From positions 211,996-275,995 of the forward strand of contig NZ_JAGSPM010000007.1 in the NCBI RefSeq assembly GCF_018139645.1: a DNA stretch of 64,000 nt. The letters are read 5' to 3'. Position numbers and translations under genes: made by a program. Below the pieces are notes generated by a model. It did not search any database and was not told the DNA's origin. It saw only the letters and a program-made list of their open reading frames with translations. This document shows, piece by piece, positions 28,326 through 37,436 of the stretch. This DNA comes from Affinundibacterium baiyunense. GTDB taxonomy: Bacteria; Pseudomonadota; Gammaproteobacteria; Burkholderiales; Burkholderiaceae_D. How positions within the stretch are numbered: the stretch's first letter is position 1; the number at the start of each line of letters is the position of its first letter.

Positions 28326-31211
28326 ATGCCAAATTTGCTCTCTAATTTAACTAAGATTATCAATGACAATAGCCTGCATCATGCATTCGCCGAATGTCTG
28401 AAGTTAATCTCTTTAGATGGCCGATTATTGCAAATTAACACAGCTGGCTTGGCGATCATCGAAGCTGAATTTTTTGAGCAGGTGCAGAGCATTGAAGTGG
28501 CGCAGTTAGTCGACGTGGAGTTCCGTGCTGATTTCATCGAGATGCTTGATTGTGTTTGTAAAGGCGAATCAAGAACACTGTCTTTTCGAATTACTGGCTT
28601 GAAAGGGTGTTCAAACTGGATGGAAATGCGCGCCAGCCCAGTACGGTCAGAGACGGGCGAAATCGTCGCTGTGTTTGGTATCAGTCGAAACATCACAAAG
28701 AAAAAGGCGATAGAACAAGCGCTGTTAGAGAGCGAGCAAGGCTTTCGTACATTGATTGAAACCATTCCTCAGCAAGTCTGGACGGCAGATGCGAATGGCG
28801 AGATCACTTATGTCAACCAGCGAACCGTAGATTATTTCAAAGTTTCAGCCGAAAGTATTTTTGGTCAAGGCTGGGAGCATTTGATACATCCCGATGATTT
28901 GCCTGAAGCGAGAAGGCGTTGGCATTTAGCGGTGTCGACTTGTAGTCCCTATGAGGTCGAATTCAGATTGTTGCGCCATGATGGCGAATATCGTTGGCAT
29001 TTGGCATCAGCATTAGCGCTACGTAATCAGCAGGGTTCGGTGTCGCAGTGGTTCGGTACAAACACCGATATCTCACTGAGCAAGCAGCATGCCGCAGCAT
29101 TACGCGATAGCGAGCGTAATTTAATAGCGGCGCAGGCTCGTGCAAAAATTGGTAGTTGGCAACGAGACATACAAACTAATACAGCGATTTGGTCAGCCGA
29201 GATGTATCGCATTTTTGGCTTTGATGCTGACCATGCTCCGCCAACACTCGAACAATTAATTGCGCGCGTGCATTTGGATGATCAAGCATCGTTTATTCGA
29301 ATGTATCATCAATATCGAGATCAATTTGAAGCGCATCAATTGGATTTTCGTTATTCACCACGTGAAGGTGAAACCTTATGGATAGAGGCAAAAAGCGAAC
29401 CTTTGTTTGACGCAAATGGGAACCTGATCGCGTTAACCGGCACTGCACAAGACATCAGTGAGCGTAAGCAGATTGAGCAAGATTTAGAAGTATCTCGACA
29501 GTTTCTCGCAGAGTGTCAATCAATCGCCCAAATCGGTGGCTGGGAAATCGATTTGATTTCAAGAAAACTGACTTGGTCAGAAGAGACATATCGCATTCAT
29601 GACACGCATCCAGAAGAATTCACACCGACCTTAGAAACTGGATTGAGCTATTTTTTACCGGAATCCAGAAGCCGACTAGTCAATGCCTTGGCACGCGCAA
29701 CCGAGTTTGGCGAAGCCTATGATTTAGAGCTTGAAAAGTTCACCCTAAAGGGGCGAAAGATCACGGTCAGAACGACTTGCCATGTCACGATGAACGATGG
29801 AAAAGCAGTGCGTTTAACTGGAATTTTTCAGGACATTACCGAGCAAAAAATGTCTCAGCTCGCGCTAAAAAATGCGTATATCGAGTTAGAGCGTTCAAAC
29901 GGTATGCTTGAGCATATTGCTCACTACGATGCGTTGACGCACTTGCCTAATCGTGTGTTATTAGCAGATCGTATGCAGCAAGCCATGCTACAAGCGCAAC
30001 GCCGTGGAAACTCTTTGGCAGTCGCTTTTCTTGATTTAGATGGATTTAAAACTGTCAACGATGTGCACGGTCATAGTATGGGAGATGAGCTGCTGATTGC
30101 GATTGCAGCTCGTTTGCGCGCCGCCTTACGTGAAGGCGATACCCTAGCGCGCCTTGGTGGTGATGAATTTGTGGCGATATTGACTGATCTCGAAGATGGT
30201 AGAGATTGTGAACCGATTTTAAGTCGGCTGCTGAGTGCTGCCGCAGAGCCATTAAATTTGCATCATATTGAATTACAAGTGAGCGCGAGTATCGGCGTCA
30301 CGATTTATCCGCAAGATGGAGTTGATGCAGAACAGTTGCTGCGGCATGCTGATCAAGCTATGTATTTGTCTAAGCAGACTGGTAAGAACTGTTTTCATTT
30401 ATTTGACGTTGCCCAAGATGCGGCGATCAAAGTCCAGCGCGATGATTTGACGCAGATGCAGCGAGCCTTAATGCACCAAGAATTTGTTCTGTACTACCAG
30501 CCCAAAGTGAATATGCGTACAGGGCAAGTATTCGGTGCAGAAGCCCTAATTCGCTGGCAGCACCCACAAAAAGGGCTACTCGCGCCCGCGAGTTTTTTGC
30601 CGGTAGTGGAAAATCATTTATTCAGTGTCGAATTAGGTGAGTGGGTCATTGCAACCGCGTTGGCACAAATTCACGTTTGGCAGAAACAAGGAATCAATGT
30701 TGCAGTGAGTGTCAATGTGGGTGCTATCCAATTGCAGCAAGCTGATTTCACGCAAAGATTAGAGAAGCTGCTATCGGCATATCCGCGTTCGGTATATTCG
30801 ATGTTGGAACTAGAAATTTTAGAGAGTAGTGCACTGGACGATATCGATAAAGTTTCTAAGGTCATTTATCTGTGCCAAGGCTTGGGAATACGATTTGCCT
30901 TAGATGATTTCGGAACTGGCTATTCTTCTTTACGCTATTTGAAAAGACTACCTGCCGAAGTGTTAAAAATTGATCAAAGCTTTGTGCGTGATATGTTGGA
31001 AGACGAGGGCGACTTGGCCATTATTCACGGTGTAATCGGACTGGCTTCTGCATTTCAGCGTAGCGTGATTGCTGAAGGTGTCGAGAGTATTTCGCACGGT
31101 CAGAAATTATTAGCGATAGGCTGCGACTTGGCGCAAGGATATGGTATTGCAAAGCCTATGCCTGCAGACACATTTCCAACTTGGGTTCGTCAATGGCAGT
31201 CGCCGTTTTAA
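28326..31211 (+). CDS. PAS(x4)-GGDEF-EAL c-di-GMP signalling protein
   Basis: A 961-residue cytoplasmic protein with no transmembrane helix. Four PAS-type units (about 20-130, 137-258, 265-385, 390-510), each ending with a PAC-like stretch (FGISRNIT, FGTNTDIS, TGTAQDISERK, TGIFQDITEQK). GGDEF domain (about 533-695) with intact GGDEF near residue 610, preceded by RxxD (REGD) at the inhibitory I-site spacing. EAL domain (about 710-955) with EALIRW, DDFGTGYSSL, KIDQSFVRDM and AEGVES, so the catalytic residues for c-di-GMP hydrolysis are present. It could be bifunctional; net activity cannot be read. It lies in the same window as MshE, a c-di-GMP-dependent pilus ATPase. Weak Shine-Dalgarno. Confidence 0.94.
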   Translation: MPNLLSNLTKIINDNSLHHAFAECLKLISLDGRLLQINTAGLAIIEAEFFEQVQSIEVAQLVDVEFRADFIEMLDCVCKGESRTLSFRITGLKGCSNWMEMRASPVRSETGEIVAVFGISRNITKKKAIEQALLESEQGFRTLIETIPQQVWTADANGEITYVNQRTVDYFKVSAESIFGQGWEHLIHPDDLPEARRRWHLAVSTCSPYEVEFRLLRHDGEYRWHLASALALRNQQGSVSQWFGTNTDISLSKQHAAALRDSERNLIAAQARAKIGSWQRDIQTNTAIWSAEMYRIFGFDADHAPPTLEQLIARVHLDDQASFIRMYHQYRDQFEAHQLDFRYSPREGETLWIEAKSEPLFDANGNLIALTGTAQDISERKQIEQDLEVSRQFLAECQSIAQIGGWEIDLISRKLTWSEETYRIHDTHPEEFTPTLETGLSYFLPESRSRLVNALARATEFGEAYDLELEKFTLKGRKITVRTTCHVTMNDGKAVRLTGIFQDITEQKMSQLALKNAYIELERSNGMLEHIAHYDALTHLPNRVLLADRMQQAMLQAQRRGNSLAVAFLDLDGFKTVNDVHGHSMGDELLIAIAARLRAALREGDTLARLGGDEFVAILTDLEDGRDCEPILSRLLSAAAEPLNLHHIELQVSASIGVTIYPQDGVDAEQLLRHADQAMYLSKQTGKNCFHLFDVAQDAAIKVQRDDLTQMQRALMHQEFVLYYQPKVNMRTGQVFGAEALIRWQHPQKGLLAPASFLPVVENHLFSVELGEWVIATALAQIHVWQKQGINVAVSVNVGAIQLQQADFTQRLEKLLSAYPRSVYSMLELEILESSALDDIDKVSKVIYLCQGLGIRFALDDFGTGYSSLRYLKRLPAEVLKIDQSFVRDMLEDEGDLAIIHGVIGLASAFQRSVIAEGVESISHGQKLLAIGCDLAQGYGIAKPMPADTFPTWVRQWQSPF

Positions 31212-31401
31212 TGTTCAGGTTTTAATATAAATTGAAGTGCGATTTGATTAGATCATGGAACAATTGGTAGCTAACAGCTAGCAATTAACACCAAAATGTA
31301 TCCACACGAAATTTGTTGACGTCAAAATCATGCGCGAATTTAAACGGTGAGAGCAATTTTTGTAAGTGGTGTATTTTGATCAAGTAAAGAGTAAAACAAG
31401 G

Positions 31402-31446
31402 AGCCACAGATCGCCGCAATGCGACTTTCTGTGGCTATTTTTTTTG
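31402..31446 (+). terminator. rho-independent terminator after the GGDEF-EAL gene
   Basis: AGCCACAGA (31402-31410) pairs with TCTGTGGCT (31428-31436), with an inner TCGC/GCGA stem, followed by nine or so T residues. Confidence 0.9.
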
Positions 31447-31485
31447 CGACTGCTTTTCCGTGAAGGGGATGAAAGTTTAGCTGAT

Positions 31486-31860
31486 TTATTTGATCGCCCA
31501 AGTAAAACTAATCAGACGTGATGTCATGTTTTCAGGCAGATTGTTTGTATTGTTCGCTTGAATTGGATTGCTGCTATGAAAGCGGCAGTTTTTTAAAGCC
31601 GCCATCGACGCGCGATCCAATTTTGCGAAGCCGCTAGATTCTTCAATTTTTGCATCGACAACGTTACCACTGTTATCGGTGGTAAAGCGTAATTTGACGA
31701 TACCTTTCTCTTCTCCACGCAACATACTGCTGTCGTATTCAGGTGCATTGCAGGCACTATTGGTCCATGGGTTATTCGTTTCGTTTGCGCTTGCAGCGAT
31801 ACTTGTGAAGCTCAGGCATAAAGCAAAGAAAGCGCGAGTGAAGATAGTTGAGTTTTTCAT
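31486..31860 (-). CDS. small exported protein with TonB-C-like domain
   Basis: A 124-residue protein with a signal peptide (cleavage near ASA|N, about residue 25) and a single TonB C-terminal-like domain: GIVKLRFTTDNSGNVVDAKIEESSGFAKLDRASMAALKNCRF. Unlike TonB it has no retained membrane anchor or Pro-rich spacer, so it is probably a free periplasmic domain. Two cysteines (ACNAP and NCRF) could form a disulfide. GGAGC lies 5 nt before the ATG. Monocistronic. Its function is not known; stand-alone TonB-C proteins of this type are common in Burkholderiales. Confidence 0.85.
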   Translation of the reverse strand: MKNSTIFTRAFFALCLSFTSIAASANETNNPWTNSACNAPEYDSSMLRGEEKGIVKLRFTTDNSGNVVDAKIEESSGFAKLDRASMAALKNCRFHSSNPIQANNTNNLPENMTSRLISFTWAIK

Positions 31861-32428
31861 AGTAGCTCCATTTAGGTTAAGAAATAGGACGAATTCACAT
31901 TAACTTTTGGTTAGGCTACGAGGTATTGTGTAATACATTCGTAGATTTTGTAGAGATCCTTGTGAAGTCGATGGAGCAAATATACGTGTGGATTTTGAAT
32001 TGAAGAAATGACGATTTCGCATGTAGATTATTCGCAAATCGTATAAAGTGCAGCCTCAGTTATAGCCTGCATTTATCTGGTGCAAAAACAAATTGTCTCG
32101 TGGTGGCATTCCCAAAATGTGTGCAAATTTGATGGATATTTGCCCAGTGTTTTTTTGATTTGCGATTTTTTGGTGCAAGTTATTTTTTTTGCGTTTGACT
32201 AAATAAATTCAAAAGAATTGTATTTTTTTCGGAACATATTGCGCCTTTGTCTGATTTTAAGTTTAGAAAGCAAGGGCGTTTGTTAAGCGCGATGATGATA
32301 TCGAAGATAATTTGTAGGTGATTTTGAGATTGGACTGAAAAATCAAAACGAAAAATCAGCACAAAAATTAAAACAAGAATTAAAACAAGAATTAAAACAA
32401 GAATTAAAACGATAAAAGAGGATGTGAA
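31861..32428. other. 568-nt divergent intergenic region
   Basis: A/T-rich spacer between the TonB-C gene and the ClpP-like gene. It contains a 12-bp tandem repeat at its right end (listed separately). No further gene or RNA is evident. Confidence 0.6.
32366..32411. repeat. 12-bp tandem repeat upstream of the ClpP-fold gene
   Basis: Unit AATTAAAACAAG repeated 3.8 times without error (32366-32377, 32378-32389, 32390-32401, 32402-32411). It ends 6 nt before the ribosome binding site (AGAGGA, 32417-32422) of the gene at 32429. Copy-number change would alter the leader but not the reading frame. Confidence 0.95.
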
Positions 32429-33118
32429 TTGCAAAAGTATAGAAACCCTTGGCGACAACTCGTCGCAGAAATATTGATGATCATCTTGGCAGCGTTACTG
32501 GTGGCGATGAAATCCTACAAAGTCGTCAACGATGAAACGCGCTTAAGACTCACAGGTGAATTGAATTTGGCGATGCTTGAGCAAGTGAAAGCGACTCTAC
32601 AAAAACGTCCAACGCTGATTAATACCTTGCAGTTTGAAGATTCGCCAGGCGCTGGTGCCGCCGCAACCATTATTCTCGATCAACTTGAGACGTTGATTCG
32701 TCGATATGAACTACGCACTGAGGCACAAGGATATTGTGCCTCTGCCTGTGCTGCTGCGTTTTTGCTAGGATCTGGACGAACATTGTTGCCCAGCGACGAT
32801 GGCAAACCAACTTATTTAATGTTGCATGCGGTAAGACATCAAGGAAATGGTGAAGTAAATTATGGCAAGACCGAGGCGATCATAAAAAAAATCTCACGGA
32901 ATAGTGGTGGCAAATTCCCTATGGCTTTGTTGAATCGTATTTTTGATGATGTACGTGGCAACGGCGATGGCGAGATTTATATCTTTCGTGTGGCACAACG
33001 CACGCCGCAAGGTCGACATCATGTCTTTGTCTGTGATGGGCGACCACGTGTCTTAATTAGCGAATGTGAAGCAATTCCCGATGTCACGCCGCAGAGTTTA
33101 GGTATCTTTGTTGAATAA
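32429..33118 (+). CDS. membrane-anchored ClpP/crotonase-fold putative serine hydrolase
   Basis: A 229-residue protein with one N-terminal transmembrane helix (about 12-28) and a ClpP-like domain. The signature GYCASACAAAFLLGSGR (residues 101-117) resembles the G-x-C-x-SAC-x(n)-G-x-R pattern of ClpP/SppA-like predicted peptidases, with Ser105 as candidate nucleophile. MLHAV (His133) is the candidate catalytic His. A third residue is not certain. The preceding LNTLQFEDSPGAGAAATIILDQLETLIRRYELRTEAQG matches the alternating strand-helix pattern of the fold. TTG start chosen because AGAGGA (32417-32422) is at the right spacing and no in-frame ATG fits. Stands alone between a tandem repeat and a bidirectional terminator. 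Confidence 0.75.
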   Translation: MQKYRNPWRQLVAEILMIILAALLVAMKSYKVVNDETRLRLTGELNLAMLEQVKATLQKRPTLINTLQFEDSPGAGAAATIILDQLETLIRRYELRTEAQGYCASACAAAFLLGSGRTLLPSDDGKPTYLMLHAVRHQGNGEVNYGKTEAIIKKISRNSGGKFPMALLNRIFDDVRGNGDGEIYIFRVAQRTPQGRHHVFVCDGRPRVLISECEAIPDVTPQSLGIFVE

Positions 33119-33120
33119 AA

Positions 33121-33159
33121 AAATATCCCGATGCAAATTGGCTTTGCATCGGGATATTT
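33121..33159. terminator. bidirectional rho-independent terminator
   Basis: The 17-bp arms 33121-33137 and 33143-33159 pair perfectly around TTGGC. The arms run from AAATATCCCG to GATATTT, with A and T tracts on either side, serving the convergent genes. Confidence 0.92.
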
Positions 33160-33203
33160 GTTTTATCCAGCGTTTACTTTGTGTTTAATTCATTTCAAGT
33201 AGC

Positions 33204-35630
33204 TTATTTCTTTAAGCACTTTTCCAAGAATTGATCTTGTTCCCACAATAGATGCAAGATGTTTTCTTTTGCCGCGTAACCGTGACTTTCTTTCGGCAAA
33301 ATCACCATACGAGCTGGCGCACCTAAGCCTTTTAATGCTTGGAAATAACGCTCTGTTTGCAGCGTGAATGTACCTGGATTATTGTCGGCCTCACCATGAA
33401 CTAACAAGATAGGCGTTTTCATTTTGTCGGCATTCATGAATGGTGACATCTTAGTGTAGACCTCTGGCACTTCCCAATAATTGCGTTGTTCGCGTTGGAA
33501 GCCGAATGGTGTCAAGGTACGATTGTAGGCACCGCTACGCGCAATCCCACAAGCGAATAATTTTGAGTAGGTTAATAAATTTGCTGTCATGAAGGCGCCA
33601 TAGGAGTGACCACCGACGGCCACACGTTTGCGATCGATATAACCGAGTGCATCGACCGCATCGATTGCAGCTTCAGCGTTATCAACTAATTGCGGTACAA
33701 AATTATCGTTCGGTTCGGTGTTGCCTTCACCAATGATAGGGAAAGCGGCATCGTCCAAAACTGCATAGCCACGTGTCGCCCAGTAAATAAACGAACCGTA
33801 ACTAGGTGCAGTAAATGCGTTTGGATTATGTGTGCTTTGACCAGCTGAATCTTTATCTTTAAATTCTGCTGGATATGCCCAAATCAATAGAGGAAGCTTT
33901 TCCTTTTTGCTCTTGTCGTAGCCCGCAGGTAAGTACAAAGTGCCAGACAGTTGTACGCCATCTTTACGTGTGTACTTAATGACTTCTTTGGAAACGTCTT
34001 TTAAGCCTTCATACGGATTCTTGAACTGAGTAATCGCATTTAACTGATTGTTCTTGATGTTACGGAAGAAGAAATTTGGATACTCATTCTTTGATTGAAT
34101 CTGCACCAAGACATCGCCTTTGGCGAAATCTTCTATCGATTGAATGTTTTCAATTTTGTCGGTGTAAGTGGATTGATATAGGCGAGTTTTCTCCAAACTA
34201 TCAATCTGCATCGCGTCGATGAATGGGAATTGCCCTTTTTTACTGTGACCAGCGCCGATCAAGTAAGCTTTATTATCTTCAATTGCGAGCACACGACGAT
34301 CATATTGATTGCGTTTGGTTTCGAAGCGACCTGGATTCGCGTAGATGTCTTGTGAATTGCGATCAAATACTAAACGCGCTTTTTCTGCAGGATTTGATGG
34401 ATTGAAGAAATAAGTTTTTTCATTGCGCGTGTCATACCAAGAATCTGTAATGACGGCTAACTTATCATTGCCCCAGATAATGTTAGAAAATCGTTGTGCT
34501 GTTTTGATCAGCGATTTTGGTGCTTGATCGAACGGTGCGTCCCAGCTGAAGACTTCGTCGCGATAATCGACTTTTTTTGCCGGATCACCGCCATCCAGTG
34601 CAACCACATAGCTCAAGCTTGCAGGCTTATCTGCACGCCAAACCATATTGCGTTTACCTTCACGTGTCGCGCTAAATCCCTTTGGCATGGTTTCAGTCAG
34701 CGGAACTTCATTCACTGTTTTGATAGGTTTGCCTGAAAGATCAGTGACAATTGTTTTACTAGGAAAACGATTGACCGGAACAATATAAGAAAACGGTTTT
34801 TGAATCGTAGTCAGCATCACTAGCTTGCCGTCGGGAGAAAAGCTTTCGCCCGAATACATATCTGCTTTCTTCCACAGGCTGCTCGTGCCATTGATATTGA
34901 CTTTGTGTAATTCAGAGCTGGCGATATTTTCGAAATTAATTTCGTCGTTACGATTCTTTAATAAATCTGGATAAGTACGGTTTTGCGAAACGCTACCATC
35001 AGCGTTTGAAATAATCGCACCAGTCGGCAAATCCTTGCTTGAATCAAGCAGAGCAGGACGATTTTTTGGTAATACTTTTACTAAAAGATTTTCACTATCT
35101 TTGAACCAGATAAAAGGATTGTCTAAGTTCGCATTCAGTTTCGCAGTACTTAAGCGTTTTGCTTGGGCGCTAGCGACATCAATTACCCATAGCTCAACAG
35201 CATTGCTTGTGGTGTGGGTGAACGCGATTTTCTTCTCATTTGGTGACCACGTTAAATTCGTAATAAGCGCATCCTTTGGCAAGCCTTTTACTTGCTGCTC
35301 CACGCTATCACTGACTTTGCGCAACTTCAGATTGTTAATGTAGTTGACTGAACTAGAAATATTGGTCACAGGATTAATTCGTAATCCACCCAAACGCATT
35401 TCCGATTGATTTAATTCATTGAGCGTTTTGAACGTGCTGCGATACGTCAACAACATGACATTTTTCTTCGAGTCCATACTCACCGCAGGCGCGCGCTCAA
35501 CGTCAGCTAGCGCAAGAATTGATTGTGGTGGTTTTTGGTAAGGCAGATTTTCTTGTGCAATAACAGTTGAACTGATCCCGATACTGGCGATGCTGCTAGC
35601 CAGAATCAACATAGTAAGATTTTTTTTCAT
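33204..35630 (-). CDS. exported S9-family prolyl oligopeptidase-like serine peptidase
   Basis: An 808-residue exported peptidase. Signal peptide about 1-25 (TVIAQ|E). An N-terminal beta-propeller (about 45-530) shows repeated strand pairs (TNLTWSPNEKKIAFTH, SGESFSPDGKLVMLT). The C-terminal alpha/beta hydrolase domain carries the nucleophile GGHSYG (Ser676), acid HGEADNN (Asp749) and His in ESHGY (His783). It resembles the glutamyl-endopeptidase/S9C-D group of exported oligopeptidases rather than DPP4, because no DPP4 Glu-Glu motif is seen. Stated with moderate confidence at subfamily level. AGGA lies 9 nt before the ATG. Likely a scavenging peptidase with the M28 enzyme. Confidence 0.9.
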   Translation of the reverse strand: MKKNLTMLILASSIASIGISSTVIAQENLPYQKPPQSILALADVERAPAVSMDSKKNVMLLTYRSTFKTLNELNQSEMRLGGLRINPVTNISSSVNYINNLKLRKVSDSVEQQVKGLPKDALITNLTWSPNEKKIAFTHTTSNAVELWVIDVASAQAKRLSTAKLNANLDNPFIWFKDSENLLVKVLPKNRPALLDSSKDLPTGAIISNADGSVSQNRTYPDLLKNRNDEINFENIASSELHKVNINGTSSLWKKADMYSGESFSPDGKLVMLTTIQKPFSYIVPVNRFPSKTIVTDLSGKPIKTVNEVPLTETMPKGFSATREGKRNMVWRADKPASLSYVVALDGGDPAKKVDYRDEVFSWDAPFDQAPKSLIKTAQRFSNIIWGNDKLAVITDSWYDTRNEKTYFFNPSNPAEKARLVFDRNSQDIYANPGRFETKRNQYDRRVLAIEDNKAYLIGAGHSKKGQFPFIDAMQIDSLEKTRLYQSTYTDKIENIQSIEDFAKGDVLVQIQSKNEYPNFFFRNIKNNQLNAITQFKNPYEGLKDVSKEVIKYTRKDGVQLSGTLYLPAGYDKSKKEKLPLLIWAYPAEFKDKDSAGQSTHNPNAFTAPSYGSFIYWATRGYAVLDDAAFPIIGEGNTEPNDNFVPQLVDNAEAAIDAVDALGYIDRKRVAVGGHSYGAFMTANLLTYSKLFACGIARSGAYNRTLTPFGFQREQRNYWEVPEVYTKMSPFMNADKMKTPILLVHGEADNNPGTFTLQTERYFQALKGLGAPARMVILPKESHGYAAKENILHLLWEQDQFLEKCLKK

Positions 35631-36095
35631 AGAGTTTTATCCTAGAAATGTGTGGAATTGATCGTATTCGAGAATATTATTTATCTTTATTAACAAGTCT
35701 CAGAGCTCAAAATGTAATAATAGTTCCAAAGAACAATTCAGTTTTACGTAGTTATTTACATGTCCATTGACATTTGGATGGTTTTTGTTAGTCATATTTA
35801 TATGACTAAATTTAAATTGTTATTCGTTAGCTAAAATCGCGAGGTAGAGTTGGATTTGTAGTGTGTGATTGTGAAGCATATCGGCGCTTAGCGTAGGATT
35901 ACCCATCTAGGAATGTAAATGTATTCTTGAAAAATAAGTTAATAGCTGTGATACGACACGGCTCGTGGTGTCACGCTATATTGGAGATATGTTTATTCTT
36001 TCGAGTTTGAAAGTGAAAACGTTCCAAAAGCATTGTCTATTTCAAAGAGTTTGAAAGTTGGGCTCAGATTTAAGAAACTGAATTAAGAAACTTAA
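35631..36095. other. 465-nt intergenic region
   Basis: A/T-rich. Holds an imperfect dyad at about 35948-35974 (GTGATACGACAC / GTGGTGTCAC) and the start of a 13-bp tandem repeat at 36070. No gene is convincing. Confidence 0.55.
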
Positions 36096-36108
36096 TTAAG
36101 AAACTGAA
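36070..36108. repeat. 13-bp tandem repeat spanning the stop of the phospho-lyase gene
   Basis: Three copies of TTAAGAAACTGAA (36070-36082, 36083-36095 with one change, 36096-36108). The third is the last codons and stop of the neighbouring minus-strand gene; each further unit again contains TAA on the minus strand. Confidence 0.9.
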
Positions 36109-37418
36109 AAAAGTGCTTGATCCAGTCGCCACAAAAATTCTCTCGCATTGTCCACGCTAAACACCATCGGTGGTTTGAGTTTTAAGACATTGTCGTAAGG
36201 CCCATCGGTCGAAAGTAGAATGCGGTGCGCTTTTAAGAACTCGATGATGGTATTGGCTTCTGCGGTCGCCGGTTCGAGGCTGTGACGATCTTTCACCAAC
36301 TCGACACCGATAAATAGTCCCATACCGCGAACATCCCCGATTAGGGCATGTTTCTGTTTTAATTCATTTAGCCCTTGTAAAAGAACATCGCCAACTTGCT
36401 TGGAGTGGGCTTGTAAGCCTTCTTGTTCAATCACATCCAACACCGCTAAGCCGATCGCGCACGAGACGGGATTTCCTGCAAAGGTGTTGAAGTATTCCAT
36501 GCCGGTGATGAAGGCTTGAGCGATTTCGGGACGAGTGATGACTGCACCCATCGGATGGCCGTTGCCTATGGGTTTGCCCATGGTCACGATATCTGGCACC
36601 ACGCTTTGTGCTTCAAACGCCCAAAAGTGATCGCCTGCTCGACCAAAGCCAACTTGGACTTCATCGGCAATGCAGACTGCACCAGCGGCACGTGCATGAG
36701 CATATGCTGCTTGAAGATAACCAGCTGGGAGTACGACTTGACCACCGCAACCAAGCACGGACTCACAATAAAAAGCGGCAGGTTTTTCACCACGCGCATG
36801 AATTGCTGCAATAGCGCGTTGTAAGTCTTGCGCATAACGCGCACCTGCTTGAGTATCATCTTTACGGAAACGCCCACGATAGTCATCTGGTATTTCTGCC
36901 ACTTGGATGTGAGCTGGTCGACCGCGCCCACCTTTGCCGTCAAATTTATAAGGGCTCAGTTCTATCATGGTCGGCGAATTGCCGTGATAGGCATGATCGA
37001 CTACGATAATGTCATTGGCTTGGGTATAGGTTTTGGCGATACGTAAAGCTAGGTCATTTGCTTCGGTACCAGAATTAGTGAGAAATACTACTGATAATTC
37101 TGACGGAAAAGTTGCACTAAGCCGTTTCGCGTATTCCACAATATTGTCATGCAGATAGCGCGTGTTGGTATTGAGTTGTGCCATCTGTACTTGACCCGCA
37201 GCGACCACCGACGGATGGCAATGCCCGACATGGCAGACATTATTTACCATGTCGAGATAGGCATTTCCATCTTGGTCGTATAAATATGCACCAGCACCGC
37301 GCACCATTTTGATTGGTTCTCTATACGACATACTCAAAGTCGGATTCAGATGCTGACGACGCAGTGCGATGATATCTTCAGGGTTGCGATTCGGAATAGG
37401 GGCGACAGTTGTAGGCAT
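36096..37418 (-). CDS. class III PLP enzyme, probable 5-phosphohydroxylysine phospho-lyase (PHYKPL/ETNPPL type)
   Basis: A 440-residue fold-type I PLP enzyme. PLP Lys282 lies in TMGKPIGNG, the ring-pairing Asp252 in [10 protein letters not shown], and SGTEAND at 116-122 binds phosphate. Several stretches are characteristic of the vertebrate phospho-lyase pair [30 protein letters not shown] (83-100), HAYHGN...SPYKFD (142-160), [14 protein letters not shown] and the C-terminal [18 protein letters not shown]. These enzymes eliminate phosphate and ammonia from O-phospho amines rather than transaminate. Substrate inferred from context: it follows a hydroxylysine-kinase-like gene (18 nt away) and an aminoadipate-semialdehyde dehydrogenase. 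Phosphoethanolamine is the alternative. The C-terminus overlaps a 13-bp repeat. Confidence 0.85.
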   Translation of the reverse strand: MPTTVAPIPNRNPEDIIALRRQHLNPTLSMSYREPIKMVRGAGAYLYDQDGNAYLDMVNNVCHVGHCHPSVVAAGQVQMAQLNTNTRYLHDNIVEYAKRLSATFPSELSVVFLTNSGTEANDLALRIAKTYTQANDIIVVDHAYHGNSPTMIELSPYKFDGKGGRGRPAHIQVAEIPDDYRGRFRKDDTQAGARYAQDLQRAIAAIHARGEKPAAFYCESVLGCGGQVVLPAGYLQAAYAHARAAGAVCIADEVQVGFGRAGDHFWAFEAQSVVPDIVTMGKPIGNGHPMGAVITRPEIAQAFITGMEYFNTFAGNPVSCAIGLAVLDVIEQEGLQAHSKQVGDVLLQGLNELKQKHALIGDVRGMGLFIGVELVKDRHSLEPATAEANTIIEFLKAHRILLSTDGPYDNVLKLKPPMVFSVDNAREFLWRLDQALFSVS

Positions 37419-37436
37419 GATGGGTTATCAGTGAAT

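Noticed and set aside
32180..32458. Minus-strand frame with repeated Leu-Ile-Val (FVLILVLILVL)
   Set aside because: It is the translation of the 12-bp tandem repeat; no ribosome binding site, and it overlaps the start of the ClpP-fold gene.
35948..35974. Operator-like dyad in the gap before the S9 peptidase
   Set aside because: The two arms match at only part of their positions and lie on the far side of the S9 gene start; not supported enough to list as a feature.
36096..37418. Ordinary 4-aminobutyrate or ornithine aminotransferase
   Set aside because: The [15 protein letters not shown] and [10 protein letters not shown] blocks and the adjoining kinase point to the phospho-lyase group.
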